Source of the DNA: Herbaspirillum rubrisubalbicans
GTDB lineage: Bacteria > Pseudomonadota > Gammaproteobacteria > Burkholderiales > Burkholderiaceae_D
DNA: 64,000 bases
NCBI RefSeq assembly: GCF_003719195.1
Contig: NZ_CP024996.1
Location: forward strand, 3,844,001 to 3,908,000
Reading direction: 5' to 3'
The notes under the pieces: model-generated
What the model saw: only the letters and a program-made list of their open reading frames with translations
What the model was told of the DNA's origin: nothing
Database searches by the model: none
In this document: positions 1 to 7,761 of the stretch, one piece after another
Layout of the letters: each line of letters opens with the position of its first letter
Numbering within the stretch: the stretch's first letter is position 1
Position numbers and translations under genes: made by a program

Positions 1-113
1 GAAACAGCGGCTGGCCATGGCTGCTTGACGTTTCTACTTCTGGCAAACGTTAGAAATGGGGGGATTACCAATCCAACCGGAGGTGAGAGAAGACAACCAG
101 GTTTTGGCCAAAA

Positions 114-140
114 TGAACCGCCCCGACTTTCGCGGAGGCT
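114..140 (+). repeat. IS3-family terminal inverted repeat, left
   Basis: Starts TGAACCGCCCCG and ends GGAGGCT. It pairs with the repeat at 1408-1434 at 23 of 27 positions. Confidence 0.9.
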
Positions 141-152
141 ATTTGGTTTAAG

Positions 153-1001
153 TTATGCCGACACTGCAGTATTGCTGGCGAACCGGCTGTAGTAGTTTGC
201 CTCAGCTTCTGCCGGAGGGATATAGCCGATGGATTCCAGCAGTCGATGATGGTTGAACCAAGCCACCCATTCGAGCGTGGCTAGTTCGACGGATTCCCTG
301 GTTTTCCAAGGGGCACGGCGATGAATTAATTCAGCTTTGTACAGGCCATTGATGGTTTCGGCCAAGGCGTTATCGTAACTGTCGCCACGGCTTCCGACCG
401 ATGGCGCAATGCCCGCCTCGGCCAGGCGTTCACTGTAGCGAATCCCGACGTATTGCGATCCCCTGTCGGAATGATGGATCAAGCCGCCGTTGCCTTCGGG
501 CTGGCGAGCATAGAGCGCCTGCTCCAGCGCATCTAGCACGAAGTCCGTCGTCATACTGTTGCTGACACGCCAGCCAACGATGCGACGGGCAAACACGTCG
601 ATGACGAAGGCCACATACAGCCAGCCTTGCCAGGTCGATACGTAGGTAAAGTCGGACACCCAAAGCTGGTTGGGACGATCAGCCTTGAACTGACGATTGA
701 CCCGGTCCAACGGGCAGGCTGCCTTGGGATCAGAACGCGTGGTGCGAAGTTGCTTACCACGCCGGGCTCCCTGAAGCCCTTGCTTTCGCATCAACCGCTC
801 TACCGTACAACGTGCGATAGATACGCCCTCGCGATTCAGCTGTCGCCACACCTTGTCAGCACCGTACACACGCATGTTGGCGTGCCACACCCGGCTGATT
901 TCAACTCGCAGTACCGCATCACGCTTGCTACGAGCACAGCACAATTGAGGATTGCGCTGCCTCGCTGCATAACGCCGATATGCTGACGGGGCAACCTGCA
1001 A
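153..1001 (-). CDS. IS3-family transposase OrfB (DDE integrase part)
   Basis: Catalytic half of the IS3 transposase; it cuts and joins the element ends. An HTH_21-like N-terminal part is followed by an rve integrase core. Visible motifs are WVSDFTYV (first Asp), IHHSDRGSQY (second Asp) and SYDNALAETINGLYKAELI (the Glu in the N-x-x-x-E context). The first ATG is at 1001, but the frame stays open upstream to the slippery site at 1094-1100. The working enzyme is therefore probably an OrfAB fusion made by -1 frameshifting. The length of 282 residues from the first ATG is normal for the family. Confidence 0.93.
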   Translation of the reverse strand: MQVAPSAYRRYAARQRNPQLCCARSKRDAVLRVEISRVWHANMRVYGADKVWRQLNREGVSIARCTVERLMRKQGLQGARRGKQLRTTRSDPKAACPLDRVNRQFKADRPNQLWVSDFTYVSTWQGWLYVAFVIDVFARRIVGWRVSNSMTTDFVLDALEQALYARQPEGNGGLIHHSDRGSQYVGIRYSERLAEAGIAPSVGSRGDSYDNALAETINGLYKAELIHRRAPWKTRESVELATLEWVAWFNHHRLLESIGYIPPAEAEANYYSRFASNTAVSA

Positions 1002-1057
1002 TACCTTGCAGATCGGCTCGACCCCGTGGATATCCCGATAGCGATCGATATAGGTAT

Positions 1058-1384
1058 TTACGACTTCAGTTTGCGGTCGAGCTCCGCCTGCGCGAAAAAA
1101 GCGCTCGCGGTCTTGAGAATCTCGTTAGCACGGCGCAATTCCTTGACCTCGCGCTCCAGTGCCTTGATACGCTCACGCTCGGCCGTGCTGACGCCATCCC
1201 GCTCGCCGCTATCGACCTCGGCGCGTTTGACCCAGTCCAGCAGCGTCTGAGGCGTACAGCCGATCATCGGCGCAATCGATTGGACCGCAGACCACGTGGA
1301 GGAATGCTCATCCCGCTGCTCACGCACCAAGCGCACCGCACGCTCTCGTACCTCAGGGGAAAACTTGCTTGATTTCTTGTTCAT
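1058..1384 (-). CDS. IS3-family transposase OrfA
   Basis: 108-residue DNA-binding partner of the transposase. It has an N-terminal HTH (about residues 10-45, including the segment [13 protein letters not shown]). A leucine-zipper-like coiled coil (about 65-95, [20 protein letters not shown]) leads into the [12 protein letters not shown] tail typical of IS3-group OrfA. Its last codons overlap the slippery site used to shift into orfB. Confidence 0.93.
   Translation of the reverse strand: MNKKSSKFSPEVRERAVRLVREQRDEHSSTWSAVQSIAPMIGCTPQTLLDWVKRAEVDSGERDGVSTAERERIKALEREVKELRRANEILKTASAFFAQAELDRKLKS
1094..1100 (-). other. Programmed -1 frameshift heptamer of the IS
   Basis: On the minus strand the codons GCT TTT TTC contain T TTT TTC, an X XXY YYZ heptamer. 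Slipping by -1 here takes orfA directly into the open orfB frame (next residues [12 protein letters not shown]), with no stop before orfB proper. Confidence 0.7.
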
Positions 1385-1407
1385 GGCTCTATTCTCTCAA
1401 GAGTTAG

Positions 1408-1434
1408 AGCCTCCTCAAAATCCGGGGCGGTTCA
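1408..1434 (-). repeat. IS3-family terminal inverted repeat, right
   Basis: Inverted partner of the repeat at 114-140, lying just upstream of orfA. Confidence 0.9.
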
Positions 1435-1542
1435 CTGAAACGGACCTATGCCACCAAGCAAAGTGCGAGCCGCGCCGCAGCTCTGGAGTGGGCAAAAATC
1501 AAGGAGGTCCGTGAGATTATTAGGGAGAATAATACAGACTAG
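1435..1542 (+). pseudogene. Possible C-terminal remnant of phage late-control protein gpD
   Basis: Starting directly at the IS edge, a 35-codon open frame reads LKRTYATKQSASRAAALEW and continues to a TAG stop at 1540-1542. The pattern of a basic stretch, (H/T)-Y-A, a run of R/A residues and E-W resembles the end of P2 gpD proteins as I know them; the last dozen residues do not. It has no start of its own, so it is a fragment cut off by the IS. The remainder of the 332-bp gap to the next gene shows no convincing coding. Confidence 0.35.
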
Positions 1543-1766
1543 AAAGGTCTCATTGCTGCTGATATATCATATCTACTCCATACTCAAGACGTACCTTCGC
1601 CCCCCTTTATTCCGAGTTCAAAATAAAGGTAAAACAGCGCGACCAAGCCCAATAAAGCCATTTATGCCGCTGTTTGGAGCGAAGGATGTTTCAAAGAAAT
1701 TAAATAGAATGTCGATGACCAAAATTTTCTCGACAGCATTGCAGAGGCATCAAGGCGTATAAGTAA

Positions 1767-2687
1767 ATGAGATCGACATTACCGGAACTTGGGGCCGAGC
1801 TAGCGTTATATTCAATTGACGCAGTGAGCGACATGATTATTTGGCTCGACGAAGACGGATACTACGTATTCGTCAATAAGGCTGCCACAGAGTTTTTAGG
1901 CTATACATCTCAAGAGCTAGGACAATTGAGAGTCTGTGATATTGATCCAGACTTTGACGAGGTACGCTGGAAAGATCATTGGAAGGAGCTTGAGATAAAG
2001 CAGTCCGTTTGTTTGGAAACGACCAACAGGAAAAAATCCGGGCAGATTATTCCAATTGAAGTGAACGCAAGCCTAGTTCAATTTGAAGGAAAAAAATTTA
2101 ATTGCTCTATCGTTCGAAATATCTCTGAGAGAAAGCGCACTGAAGCCTCATTGCTCGCACTGAACAAGCAAATCTATTTGCTGAGCATTACCGACGACCT
2201 AACCCAAATAGCGAACCGGCGCTATTTTGACGAGGTGTTTAAAAGAGAGCTTCAACGTGCTCTAGAACAGAAAACTCCTTTTTCTTTGGTTCTTATCGAC
2301 GTTGATTATTTCAAGGCATTCAATGATCTATATGGGCATATACAAGGCGATCATTGCTTAAAACGCGTAGCTGCGACGATCAGCGCATCAATTCAATCTA
2401 CGAATGAATTAGCTGCGAGATATGGAGGCGAAGAATTTATATGCATTCTGCCGGGCATGTCCCAAAAAAATGTTTTGGTATTTGCTGAAAGACTAAGACA
2501 AGCAATCCAAGATCTGGCAATTCCACACAGGGGATCGTCTTTTGGCACTGTCACAGCCAGTATCGGCGTGTCTACCTTAGAGATTACCGGCAACGTCTCG
2601 CCTGAGAATCTGTTCTTCGAGGCTGATCAACATCTCTATCGAGCCAAAGCGAATGGGCGCAATCGGGTCGAAGGAAAATCTAGTTAG
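1767..2687 (+). CDS. PAS-GGDEF diguanylate cyclase
   Basis: Makes cyclic di-GMP from two GTP. A PAS domain occupies about residues 12-125 (DMIIWLDEDGYYVFVNKAATEFLGYT, then the PAC-like RNISERKRTEA). A GGDEF domain spans about 138-303, with DDLTQIANRRYFD, DVDYFKAFND and an intact active-site GGEEF at 220-224. The RxxD product-inhibition site five residues before GGEEF is missing (TNE instead). There are no membrane segments, so it is probably cytosolic, sensing through the PAS domain. It is clearly richer in A+T than the surrounding chromosome and sits where P2-type phages carry cargo genes, so it was probably brought in by phage. It stands alone, with no partner phosphodiesterase. Confidence 0.92.
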   Translation: MRSTLPELGAELALYSIDAVSDMIIWLDEDGYYVFVNKAATEFLGYTSQELGQLRVCDIDPDFDEVRWKDHWKELEIKQSVCLETTNRKKSGQIIPIEVNASLVQFEGKKFNCSIVRNISERKRTEASLLALNKQIYLLSITDDLTQIANRRYFDEVFKRELQRALEQKTPFSLVLIDVDYFKAFNDLYGHIQGDHCLKRVAATISASIQSTNELAARYGGEEFICILPGMSQKNVLVFAERLRQAIQDLAIPHRGSSFGTVTASIGVSTLEITGNVSPENLFFEADQHLYRAKANGRNRVEGKSS

Positions 2688-2744
2688 CCTGTAGCTTCAT
2701 CAGGAAACCTGAGTCGCGATCACTGTAGAAAACAATTTGACTGA

Positions 2745-3440
2745 CTATCTTGGTTTCGACCAAAGTGATTTACCGCTCGTGGCATCGAAGATGCATTCTT
2801 GGCGCAAGTCACCTTCTGATCTGATAGTGAATCCTGTCGTGTATGCCTTGCCTTCTGAATAGCATGTGTTGTCAGAAACCTGCTGTGGCTCGACCGGGGC
2901 TGGCATTCTATAGAGCAAAAAACCGCATACAAGCGTAAGCACTGCAGACAACACCCATTGGCCACGCGCACTTCTTTGTAATCGTGCATAGCCGACGTCT
3001 TTCTCAATGCAGGCAGGACAGACCTGAGGGACGACGATCGGCGGCACAACCTCTTCTAACGGGGTGATATTAGACTCCTCACCGCCAGTTGGCGCAGGCT
3101 CAGTTTCTGAGGTTTCTCTCCCGTGCTTTGCTTCGGCGATCCATTGATTAATCTGCGCTTTCACTTGCGGGTACTTCTCGCGCGGCATCAGCCTCATCTT
3201 CGTCGCACCGAAATCCGTCAAGATTATGCGGTACACCGCTAGGGGCTCTTCGCCTGATATTGCGCAAAGTTGGTCGACGAGATCAGCGATAGTACGGCGC
3301 TGAAGTTGGGTCAGCGTTTCTACCTTCTTGTCTTCGGCCAACACATTGAAATTGACCACGCTGCTTAATTGCGGTGCTTCATGAACATTGCCATTAACCA
3401 GATGGGCGACATCCCCGGCAATATCTAATTTGTGTTCCAT
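2745..3440 (-). CDS. Prophage single-pass membrane protein with NGNV-type motif
   Basis: Function unknown. The ATG at 3440 is chosen because AAGGAAG lies just before it; the frame is open 30 codons further up without a better start. From that start (231 residues) there is an N-terminal Gly/Val/Asn motif (GDVAHLVNGNVHEAP), a helical region (about residues 40-105) with the segment VYRIILTDFGATKMRLMPRE, an acidic linker, a CPAC pair and one membrane span (WVLSAVLTLVCGFLLYRM). A short outer tail follows. The central part faintly recalls DNA-binding domains of phage anti-repressors, but I would not name it. It follows the XRE regulator gene on the same strand, with which it shares the N-terminal motif. 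Confidence 0.75.
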   Translation of the reverse strand: MEHKLDIAGDVAHLVNGNVHEAPQLSSVVNFNVLAEDKKVETLTQLQRRTIADLVDQLCAISGEEPLAVYRIILTDFGATKMRLMPREKYPQVKAQINQWIAEAKHGRETSETEPAPTGGEESNITPLEEVVPPIVVPQVCPACIEKDVGYARLQRSARGQWVLSAVLTLVCGFLLYRMPAPVEPQQVSDNTCYSEGKAYTTGFTIRSEGDLRQECIFDATSGKSLWSKPR

Positions 3441-3533
3441 TACTTCCTTGCCAATAACGCCTAAACATCCACTACTTGTTACGCAAAAAACCGTGTAGGA
3501 GCGCAACCCGACCAATGCCGAACTGCGCACCTT

Positions 3534-3992
3534 CTATTTTTTCTTTTCGGACTTCTCGCGAGGGGCTTTCACCTTGCTGGGAATATCCCCATTGTTGACT
3601 GTGCCGTAGACATCACCGTTGACCTGATGGCCAACACTGCCGCCGATTGAAACCATATGTCGAGACTTAGGTTTTTCATGAGGAACTGCGCCTTCGATGA
3701 CACCTAGCACTCGTACCTTCCCCATAAGATCAAGTTTTCGAAAACCGCTCAATAACTGATCCTCCTCAGCCGATAAAGCTCCGGGAGTAGGCACTCCAAA
3801 CATAACGTAAGTCACATCAACACCGATCTTTGACACCGCCACCATAAAACCGATGTCAGGAAGTGTTTTCCCTTGTTCGTAAGAAATTTGGGCCAACTTT
3901 TTGACGCCCCCGACTGCAGCGAATGCTTCTTGCGAAAGGCCAAGCCTATTGCGCTCGCTCTTCAATCGCTCGCCAAATGTATTTAATTCCAT
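3534..3992 (-). CDS. XRE-family phage repressor-like regulator
   Basis: 152 residues. An N-terminal HTH_3 domain (about 5-65, ERLKSERNRLGLSQEAFAAV and ISYEQGKTLPD) matches phage and plasmid repressors. There is no S24 peptidase domain, so control by RecA cleavage is unlikely. The C-terminal part has a motif IGGSVGHQVNGDVYGTVNNG and ends in a run of basic residues. The gene is divergent from the early operon, whose promoter lies just upstream, so the likely role is lysogeny control of that promoter. Confidence 0.85.
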   Translation of the reverse strand: MELNTFGERLKSERNRLGLSQEAFAAVGGVKKLAQISYEQGKTLPDIGFMVAVSKIGVDVTYVMFGVPTPGALSAEEDQLLSGFRKLDLMGKVRVLGVIEGAVPHEKPKSRHMVSIGGSVGHQVNGDVYGTVNNGDIPSKVKAPREKSEKKK

Positions 3993-4004
3993 ATTAGAAA
4001 ACTC

Positions 4005-4033
4005 TTGACGGGTATGTTTTTAAATACTATATT
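4005..4033 (+). promoter_or_regulatory. Early promoter of the prophage replication operon
   Basis: TTGACG at 4005-4010 and TATATT at 4028-4033, separated by 17 bases. It lies only a dozen bases from the repressor start codon and points away from it, as expected for a repressed phage early promoter. Transcription would begin near 4040, which rules out an upstream ATG at 4005 as the start of the next gene. Confidence 0.6.
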
Positions 4034-4070
4034 TCCGTCATTGCTAAGTGACGTATACAAATTTTACTCT

Positions 4071-4295
4071 ATGTCTACATCCGCCATTTCGTTGCCAATG
4101 AGAAATGAAACTAACATCCCAGCTACCGGGGATGTCACATCAGTGGTTATGACCACCCGCCTGGATTCTCGCGAGGCGGAAAAAGTCTCGGTCTATGCGG
4201 TTCAAGACCATCGAACTCGCTCGTCCTTTCTCCGCCTCATGGTGCTGAAAGGTATTCAGGCTTACGAAAAAGAACACCAATCCGCAACCGCCTGA
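4071..4295 (+). CDS. Ribbon-helix-helix type small phage protein
   Basis: First gene after the early promoter. The C-terminal half (MTTRLDSREAEKVSVYAVQD, then RTRSSFLRLMVLKGIQAYE) has the strand-helix-helix pattern of Arc/CopG DNA-binding proteins. ATG codons at 4071 and 4098 are both possible; neither has a clear ribosome site. The position suggests a Cox- or Apl-like regulator, but that is inference from location. Confidence 0.6.
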   Translation: MSTSAISLPMRNETNIPATGDVTSVVMTTRLDSREAEKVSVYAVQDHRTRSSFLRLMVLKGIQAYEKEHQSATA

Positions 4296-4308
4296 CCAGG
4301 GGGAATCT

Positions 4309-4551
4309 ATGTACGACGATCCGCGCCACATCCGCGATCACCGAATCGTGATCCGCTGCAACGCCGACAACTACGCTTTTATGAAGTCGCTCGCCCAACT
4401 GCAGGGTGAAAACTTGGCGACCTTGGCCCACGACATGATGCTGCATATGGCCGTTGAGTTCGTTGTTGCTCGTGATGTGCCCATAGTAATCAATCAAAAC
4501 ATGCAAACCAAGGCGCTCAAGAGCCACTTTTTAGTGCCTCAAAATGCCTGA
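4309..4551 (+). CDS. Small prophage protein, unknown function
   Basis: 80 residues, preceded by a strong AGGGGGAA site. A short basic/aromatic N-terminus is followed by a helix-rich part (FMKSLAQLQGENLATLAHDM). No family recognised. Its end overlaps the next gene by 8 bases, so the two are translationally coupled. Confidence 0.7.
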   Translation: MYDDPRHIRDHRIVIRCNADNYAFMKSLAQLQGENLATLAHDMMLHMAVEFVVARDVPIVINQNMQTKALKSHFLVPQNA

Positions 4552-4741
4552 TATCGAACTGACGCAGACAAGCCCCGAACTCATTGAGGCATTGGAAAGA
4601 CTGATGGCGCGCGAAGGATTCGAAACAATCGAAGACGCCGCCGAGTTCGTTTTGTCCGCAGCGGTTCGTGAAGGCGCAAAGCGTGTTACCGGCAAGGCAA
4701 GAGTGCTTTATGCCGTTGAGGGGAAGAAGCCATGCGCGTAA
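4544..4741 (+). CDS. Small helical prophage protein
   Basis: 65 residues. The segment SPELIEALERLMAREGFETI followed by EFVLSAAVREG recalls the paired helices of ribbon-helix-helix proteins, but no basic N-terminal strand is obvious. It overlaps the genes on both sides (8 and 10 bases) within the early operon. Confidence 0.65.
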   Translation: MPDIELTQTSPELIEALERLMAREGFETIEDAAEFVLSAAVREGAKRVTGKARVLYAVEGKKPCA

Positions 4742-4992
4742 TCAGCATTCCATGCCCACACTGCCAACATCGTGTGAGAGCGGCTAAGAGCCGCACCATG
4801 TCATTGATGATGAAGGAAATCACCTACCAGTGCCAGAACGTCGAGTGCGGCCATACCTTCGTGGCCACGCTTGAAGTTTCGCGCACCGTGTCGATGTCAG
4901 CCATGCCGAACCCGGAAGTGCGCATCCCCATTTCTTCACGCGCATTTCTGGCTGCGAAGAACCAAATGACGTTAGACCTCGCGACCGCCTAA
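4732..4992 (+). CDS. Ogr/Delta-like zinc-finger transcription activator
   Basis: 86 residues matching the P2 Ogr / P4 Delta family, which activates phage late promoters through RNA polymerase alpha. Zinc ligands are C8, C11, C34 and C39 (CPHC and CQNVEC). The family signature SRTMSLMMKEITYQCQN and CGHTFVATLEVSRTVS is complete. The tail VRIPISS also fits. Its late-gene targets are gone from this window, so it may be an orphan or may act on another phage. Confidence 0.9.
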   Translation: MRVISIPCPHCQHRVRAAKSRTMSLMMKEITYQCQNVECGHTFVATLEVSRTVSMSAMPNPEVRIPISSRAFLAAKNQMTLDLATA

Positions 4993-5026
4993 GCAGCCGC
5001 CCAACTCCCGATAAATCAAAACCTGC

Positions 5027-5046
5027 CGTGCGCCAATTGGCGCACG
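5027..5046. repeat. Perfect 20-bp palindrome
   Basis: CGTGCGCCAATTGGCGCACG lies in the 79-bp gap between the Ogr-like gene and the next gene. No T-run follows, so it is not a standard terminator. It could be an operator for a dimeric protein or a structural element in the early transcript. Confidence 0.7.
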
Positions 5047-5071
5047 CGGGATTCGCTCACCCTAAAAAATC

Positions 5072-5278
5072 ATGACTACTGCGAATCTGAATGCAAAGGA
5101 CGCCATCAGGCAGCATTTCAACGATGATCTGGCCGCGTATCTCTGCGCACAGAGAATGCTGTATCGCCGCTCTGTCACTAGCCAGCAATGGGACGTGATT
5201 TGGGAAGGGAAGCAAGCCATCAGCAAGCGTCTTGCATGGCGGCTTCAGCTCTTGGACGGTGTGCAGGGGGAATGGTGA
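5072..5278 (+). CDS. Small prophage protein, unknown function
   Basis: 68 residues, helical, rich in Gln, Arg and Trp (VTSQQWDVIWEGKQAI). It is in the early operon ahead of the replication initiator. The stop codon overlaps the start of the next micro-ORF (TGATG). No family recognised. Confidence 0.65.
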   Translation: MTTANLNAKDAIRQHFNDDLAAYLCAQRMLYRRSVTSQQWDVIWEGKQAISKRLAWRLQLLDGVQGEW

Positions 5279-5364
5279 TGCGAACCGTATTGGCCTACTG
5301 CGTGGCGGCTTTACTGCTGCTCGCCCCAACACTGTTGTCGGCCCTCGGCATGGTGAAAGGCTGA
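5278..5364 (+). CDS. 28-residue hydrophobic membrane micro-protein
   Basis: Starts in the TGATG overlap with the previous gene, with GGGGGAA about 5 bases upstream. Sequence MRTVLAYCVAALLLLAPTLL and onward to the stop: two positive charges at most and one membrane-spanning stretch. The start-stop coupling on both sides (the next gene begins 3 bases after it) argues that it is translated. It resembles small phage membrane peptides in kind, not in sequence. Confidence 0.5.
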   Translation: MRTVLAYCVAALLLLAPTLLSALGMVKG

Positions 5365-5366
5365 CC

Positions 5367-5720
5367 ATGCGCGGTGCCCGAATCAAGGACCATGCGTCAT
5401 TCCGTCCCGTCACGGATCTGCTGCGCGAGCGTGCCGCACTGGCGCCGACGCCACCAGGCGATGAGGCAGCAAAGGCTGAATTGGAAAAGGCCATGACGCT
5501 GCTCCGCACGCGCAAGCGGCCCAACCATCAGCTTGGCGTCGCCTATTCCTGGGCGGCCACTGCCAAGCCGGTGCGCCGACACATCCTGGCCCTGGCAGGA
5601 CTCTCGCCGGATCGCTGGGAATCCCCCATTCACTCCTTCACCGAAGCCGAACGCCTGGCCATGCGCCATGCCGTGCTGCGTGCGATTACGACCTATGAAA
5701 GAGCGCTCAATGCAGTATAG
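5367..5720 (+). CDS. Conserved-type prophage protein upstream of gpA
   Basis: 117 residues from ATG 5367 (the frame is open further up, but it overlaps two genes there). It is Arg-rich at the start, with a helical middle (AALAPTPPGDEAAKAELEKA) and GVAYSWAATAKPVRRHILALAGL. No function recognised. Its end overlaps the start of the replication gene. Confidence 0.65.
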   Translation: MRGARIKDHASFRPVTDLLRERAALAPTPPGDEAAKAELEKAMTLLRTRKRPNHQLGVAYSWAATAKPVRRHILALAGLSPDRWESPIHSFTEAERLAMRHAVLRAITTYERALNAV

Positions 5721-7761
5721 GAAAGTCGATGCGAAGACCCGGCGCCAGCATAGGGCGTTCACCGAGTCGCCGCAGTTCTCCAGGGAGCTGGCACGCATCC
5801 CGTTGAAGTGGCGTGGCCGCGTGGTCAGTGAGGCTCTAGAGCTGATGTCGGTCTGGCACTGGCGCCGCATCTTCGAGCCGGTGGCCGTCGAGTTCGTCCG
5901 CGACTTCGCAGAAAAGTACGTTCCGGCCGGCATCGATCTATCTCAAGACGATGCGGATATCTGCGCCACGGCAGAAAAGGCCGCTGACAACGTCAAGAAA
6001 ATGCTGTGGAAGGCGATTTCCGATACCCACGCTCGCGACATCATCGAGCAGGAATGCAGCGACTACGGCATTGATATGCCGGAAGTGGACGATGACGACT
6101 TGCGCGCCATCATTGCCCGCGTGGTTGATCCCCGCTGGTGGCGTCGGCAATTGCGCAAGGTGGTCGGCCGGGCCTTCGAGGGCGGCAATATCCGCCTCGG
6201 CTACGTCCATTACCACGGCGAGCCCTATGCCAGTAATGATGCCGTATTGTCTCGCCTGGCCCAGAACAAGCGCAATGCTGCCGCGCTGGAAGCCACCATC
6301 GTGCGCAATGAGGCGGGCCAGGAATTCAGCATTGCCGAGCTGGCCGAGAAGACTACGGCCAATAAGACCATTCGTCGTGGCGAACTCATGCTGCGCATCA
6401 ATGGCTTCGAGGTAATTGCGAAGGAATGCAACGACCAGGGGCTGTTCCTTACCTGGTCCTGCCCATCACGCTTCCATGCGACGTTGTACACGGGCAAACC
6501 GAATCCCAAATATGACGGCTCGGACCCACGCACGGCCAATAAGTACCTTGGCAAGATGACTGCGCTGGCGCGCTCGGCGCTGGCCAGGCGCGGCATCGGC
6601 CTGTACGGATTCCGCATCGCTGAACCGCATCACGATGGATGCCCGCACTGGCACATGCTGGTGTTCGTGCGCGCTTTGCCGGGCTACACCACGCCGCACG
6701 TCAAGGATGTGGCCAGCCGTGCTATCCGTATCATGAAGCGGTACGCCTGGCGCGTGGATCGCGGCGAGCCGGGTGCATTCAAGCGTCGCCTCGACGTGAA
6801 GCGCATCGACTGGTCAAAGGGAAGCGCTGCTGGCTACATCGCCAAATACGTGGCCAAGAACATCGATGGCGTGGCCGACCACAAGACCAAGGAAGGCTAT
6901 GTGGTCACCACTGACACAGCCGGCGACTACGAACTGACGCCATCGGCCCGCGTGGAAGCCTGGGCCGCTCGCTGGGGCATTCGTCAGTTCCAGCAATGGG
7001 GTGGCGCGCCTGTGAGCGTGTGGCGCGAGCTGCGCCGCGTGCCGGCAGAGATGGTGCAAGAGGCGCCCCCGGCGATGGCCGCCGCCTGGGATGCTGTCCA
7101 GAAGATCGAGGGCGAGAAGCGTGCGTGTTGGGCCAGTTATCTGCGCGCCCAAGGTGGTGCCATCGTGAAGCGCGACGATCTGATGGTCACTCTGGCCAAA
7201 GAAACCAAGACTGTGACCGGTCGCTATGAAGAGTGTGAACGCGTCATGCCCTATGGCGTGCAGTGTCGCCAAATGGCCGGGGTGGTCTTTAAATCGGTTC
7301 GGCATACATGGACGCCAGTTCAAGGGCACGACGCCCGCGTATCGGCGGGTTCGGGGTTCCCTTGGACTCGTGTAAATAACTGTACGCAGTCCGCTGGGCC
7401 TGACTTTGCGGCGGATGTGTCCTTCGATCCGAAGACTGCGCCGGCTCCGGTCATGTTCAAGCCCGACCAGGCCGTGCAGATCGATCATGCCTGGCTCGCC
7501 CTGGGCGCATGTCCCTGGCCTCGACCAGTGGTCGACGACATGCCGACATGGCCAGGGCCAGCCGTGACCGCCGATGAGCAGCGCCGGGCCCTGGCCGCCT
7601 GGGATGCCATCAAGGCGTGTCCCTGGCCGCGCGTGGTGCCCGTGCCGGACAAGTCCCCGCGCCGCGGCACGCCGCGCCAGGTGGCCGACTGGCGCGCCGG
7701 CCGGCTTGATGTGACCGAACTTCCGATTGATACCAACCAAACGAAAGGGAACGCCCCATGA
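5710..7761 (+). CDS. Phage replication initiator, gpA family (HUH endonuclease)
   Basis: Nicks the phage origin to start rolling-circle replication. It is 683 residues from ATG 5710, which has a GAAAGAG site; ATG 5695 is an alternative. Diagnostic features are the metal-binding HUH segment AEPHHDGCPHWHMLVF near residue 305 and the paired catalytic tyrosines in GYIAKYVAKN (Y376 and Y380), as in P2 gpA. The domain (about 100-480) matches Phage_GPA. The C-terminal third is variable and Trp/Pro-rich. It overlaps the genes before and after it. Confidence 0.93.
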   Translation: MQYRKVDAKTRRQHRAFTESPQFSRELARIPLKWRGRVVSEALELMSVWHWRRIFEPVAVEFVRDFAEKYVPAGIDLSQDDADICATAEKAADNVKKMLWKAISDTHARDIIEQECSDYGIDMPEVDDDDLRAIIARVVDPRWWRRQLRKVVGRAFEGGNIRLGYVHYHGEPYASNDAVLSRLAQNKRNAAALEATIVRNEAGQEFSIAELAEKTTANKTIRRGELMLRINGFEVIAKECNDQGLFLTWSCPSRFHATLYTGKPNPKYDGSDPRTANKYLGKMTALARSALARRGIGLYGFRIAEPHHDGCPHWHMLVFVRALPGYTTPHVKDVASRAIRIMKRYAWRVDRGEPGAFKRRLDVKRIDWSKGSAAGYIAKYVAKNIDGVADHKTKEGYVVTTDTAGDYELTPSARVEAWAARWGIRQFQQWGGAPVSVWRELRRVPAEMVQEAPPAMAAAWDAVQKIEGEKRACWASYLRAQGGAIVKRDDLMVTLAKETKTVTGRYEECERVMPYGVQCRQMAGVVFKSVRHTWTPVQGHDARVSAGSGFPWTRVNNCTQSAGPDFAADVSFDPKTAPAPVMFKPDQAVQIDHAWLALGACPWPRPVVDDMPTWPGPAVTADEQRRALAAWDAIKACPWPRVVPVPDKSPRRGTPRQVADWRAGRLDVTELPIDTNQTKGNAP

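Larger units (their letters stand above)
114..1434 (-). mobile_element. IS3-family insertion sequence, complete
   Basis: A 1321-bp element bounded by 27-bp imperfect terminal inverted repeats (23 of 27 match) that begin with TG, as is normal for the family. It contains orfA and orfB on the minus strand, joined by a slippery heptamer. No matching short target duplication is seen (left flank ends AAA, right flank begins CTG), so the present junctions may have been made by a deletion or recombination between IS copies rather than by simple insertion. The 113 bases to its left contain no gene I can recognise. Confidence 0.93.

Noticed and set aside
111..1437. Three-base target duplication for the IS
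   Set aside because: Flanks are AAA and CTG; no match at 3, 4 or 5 bases.
1448..1762. 104-codon open frame after the IS
   Set aside because: Overlaps the better gpD-like frame, has no ribosome site and no protein-like composition; the region is AT-rich non-coding.
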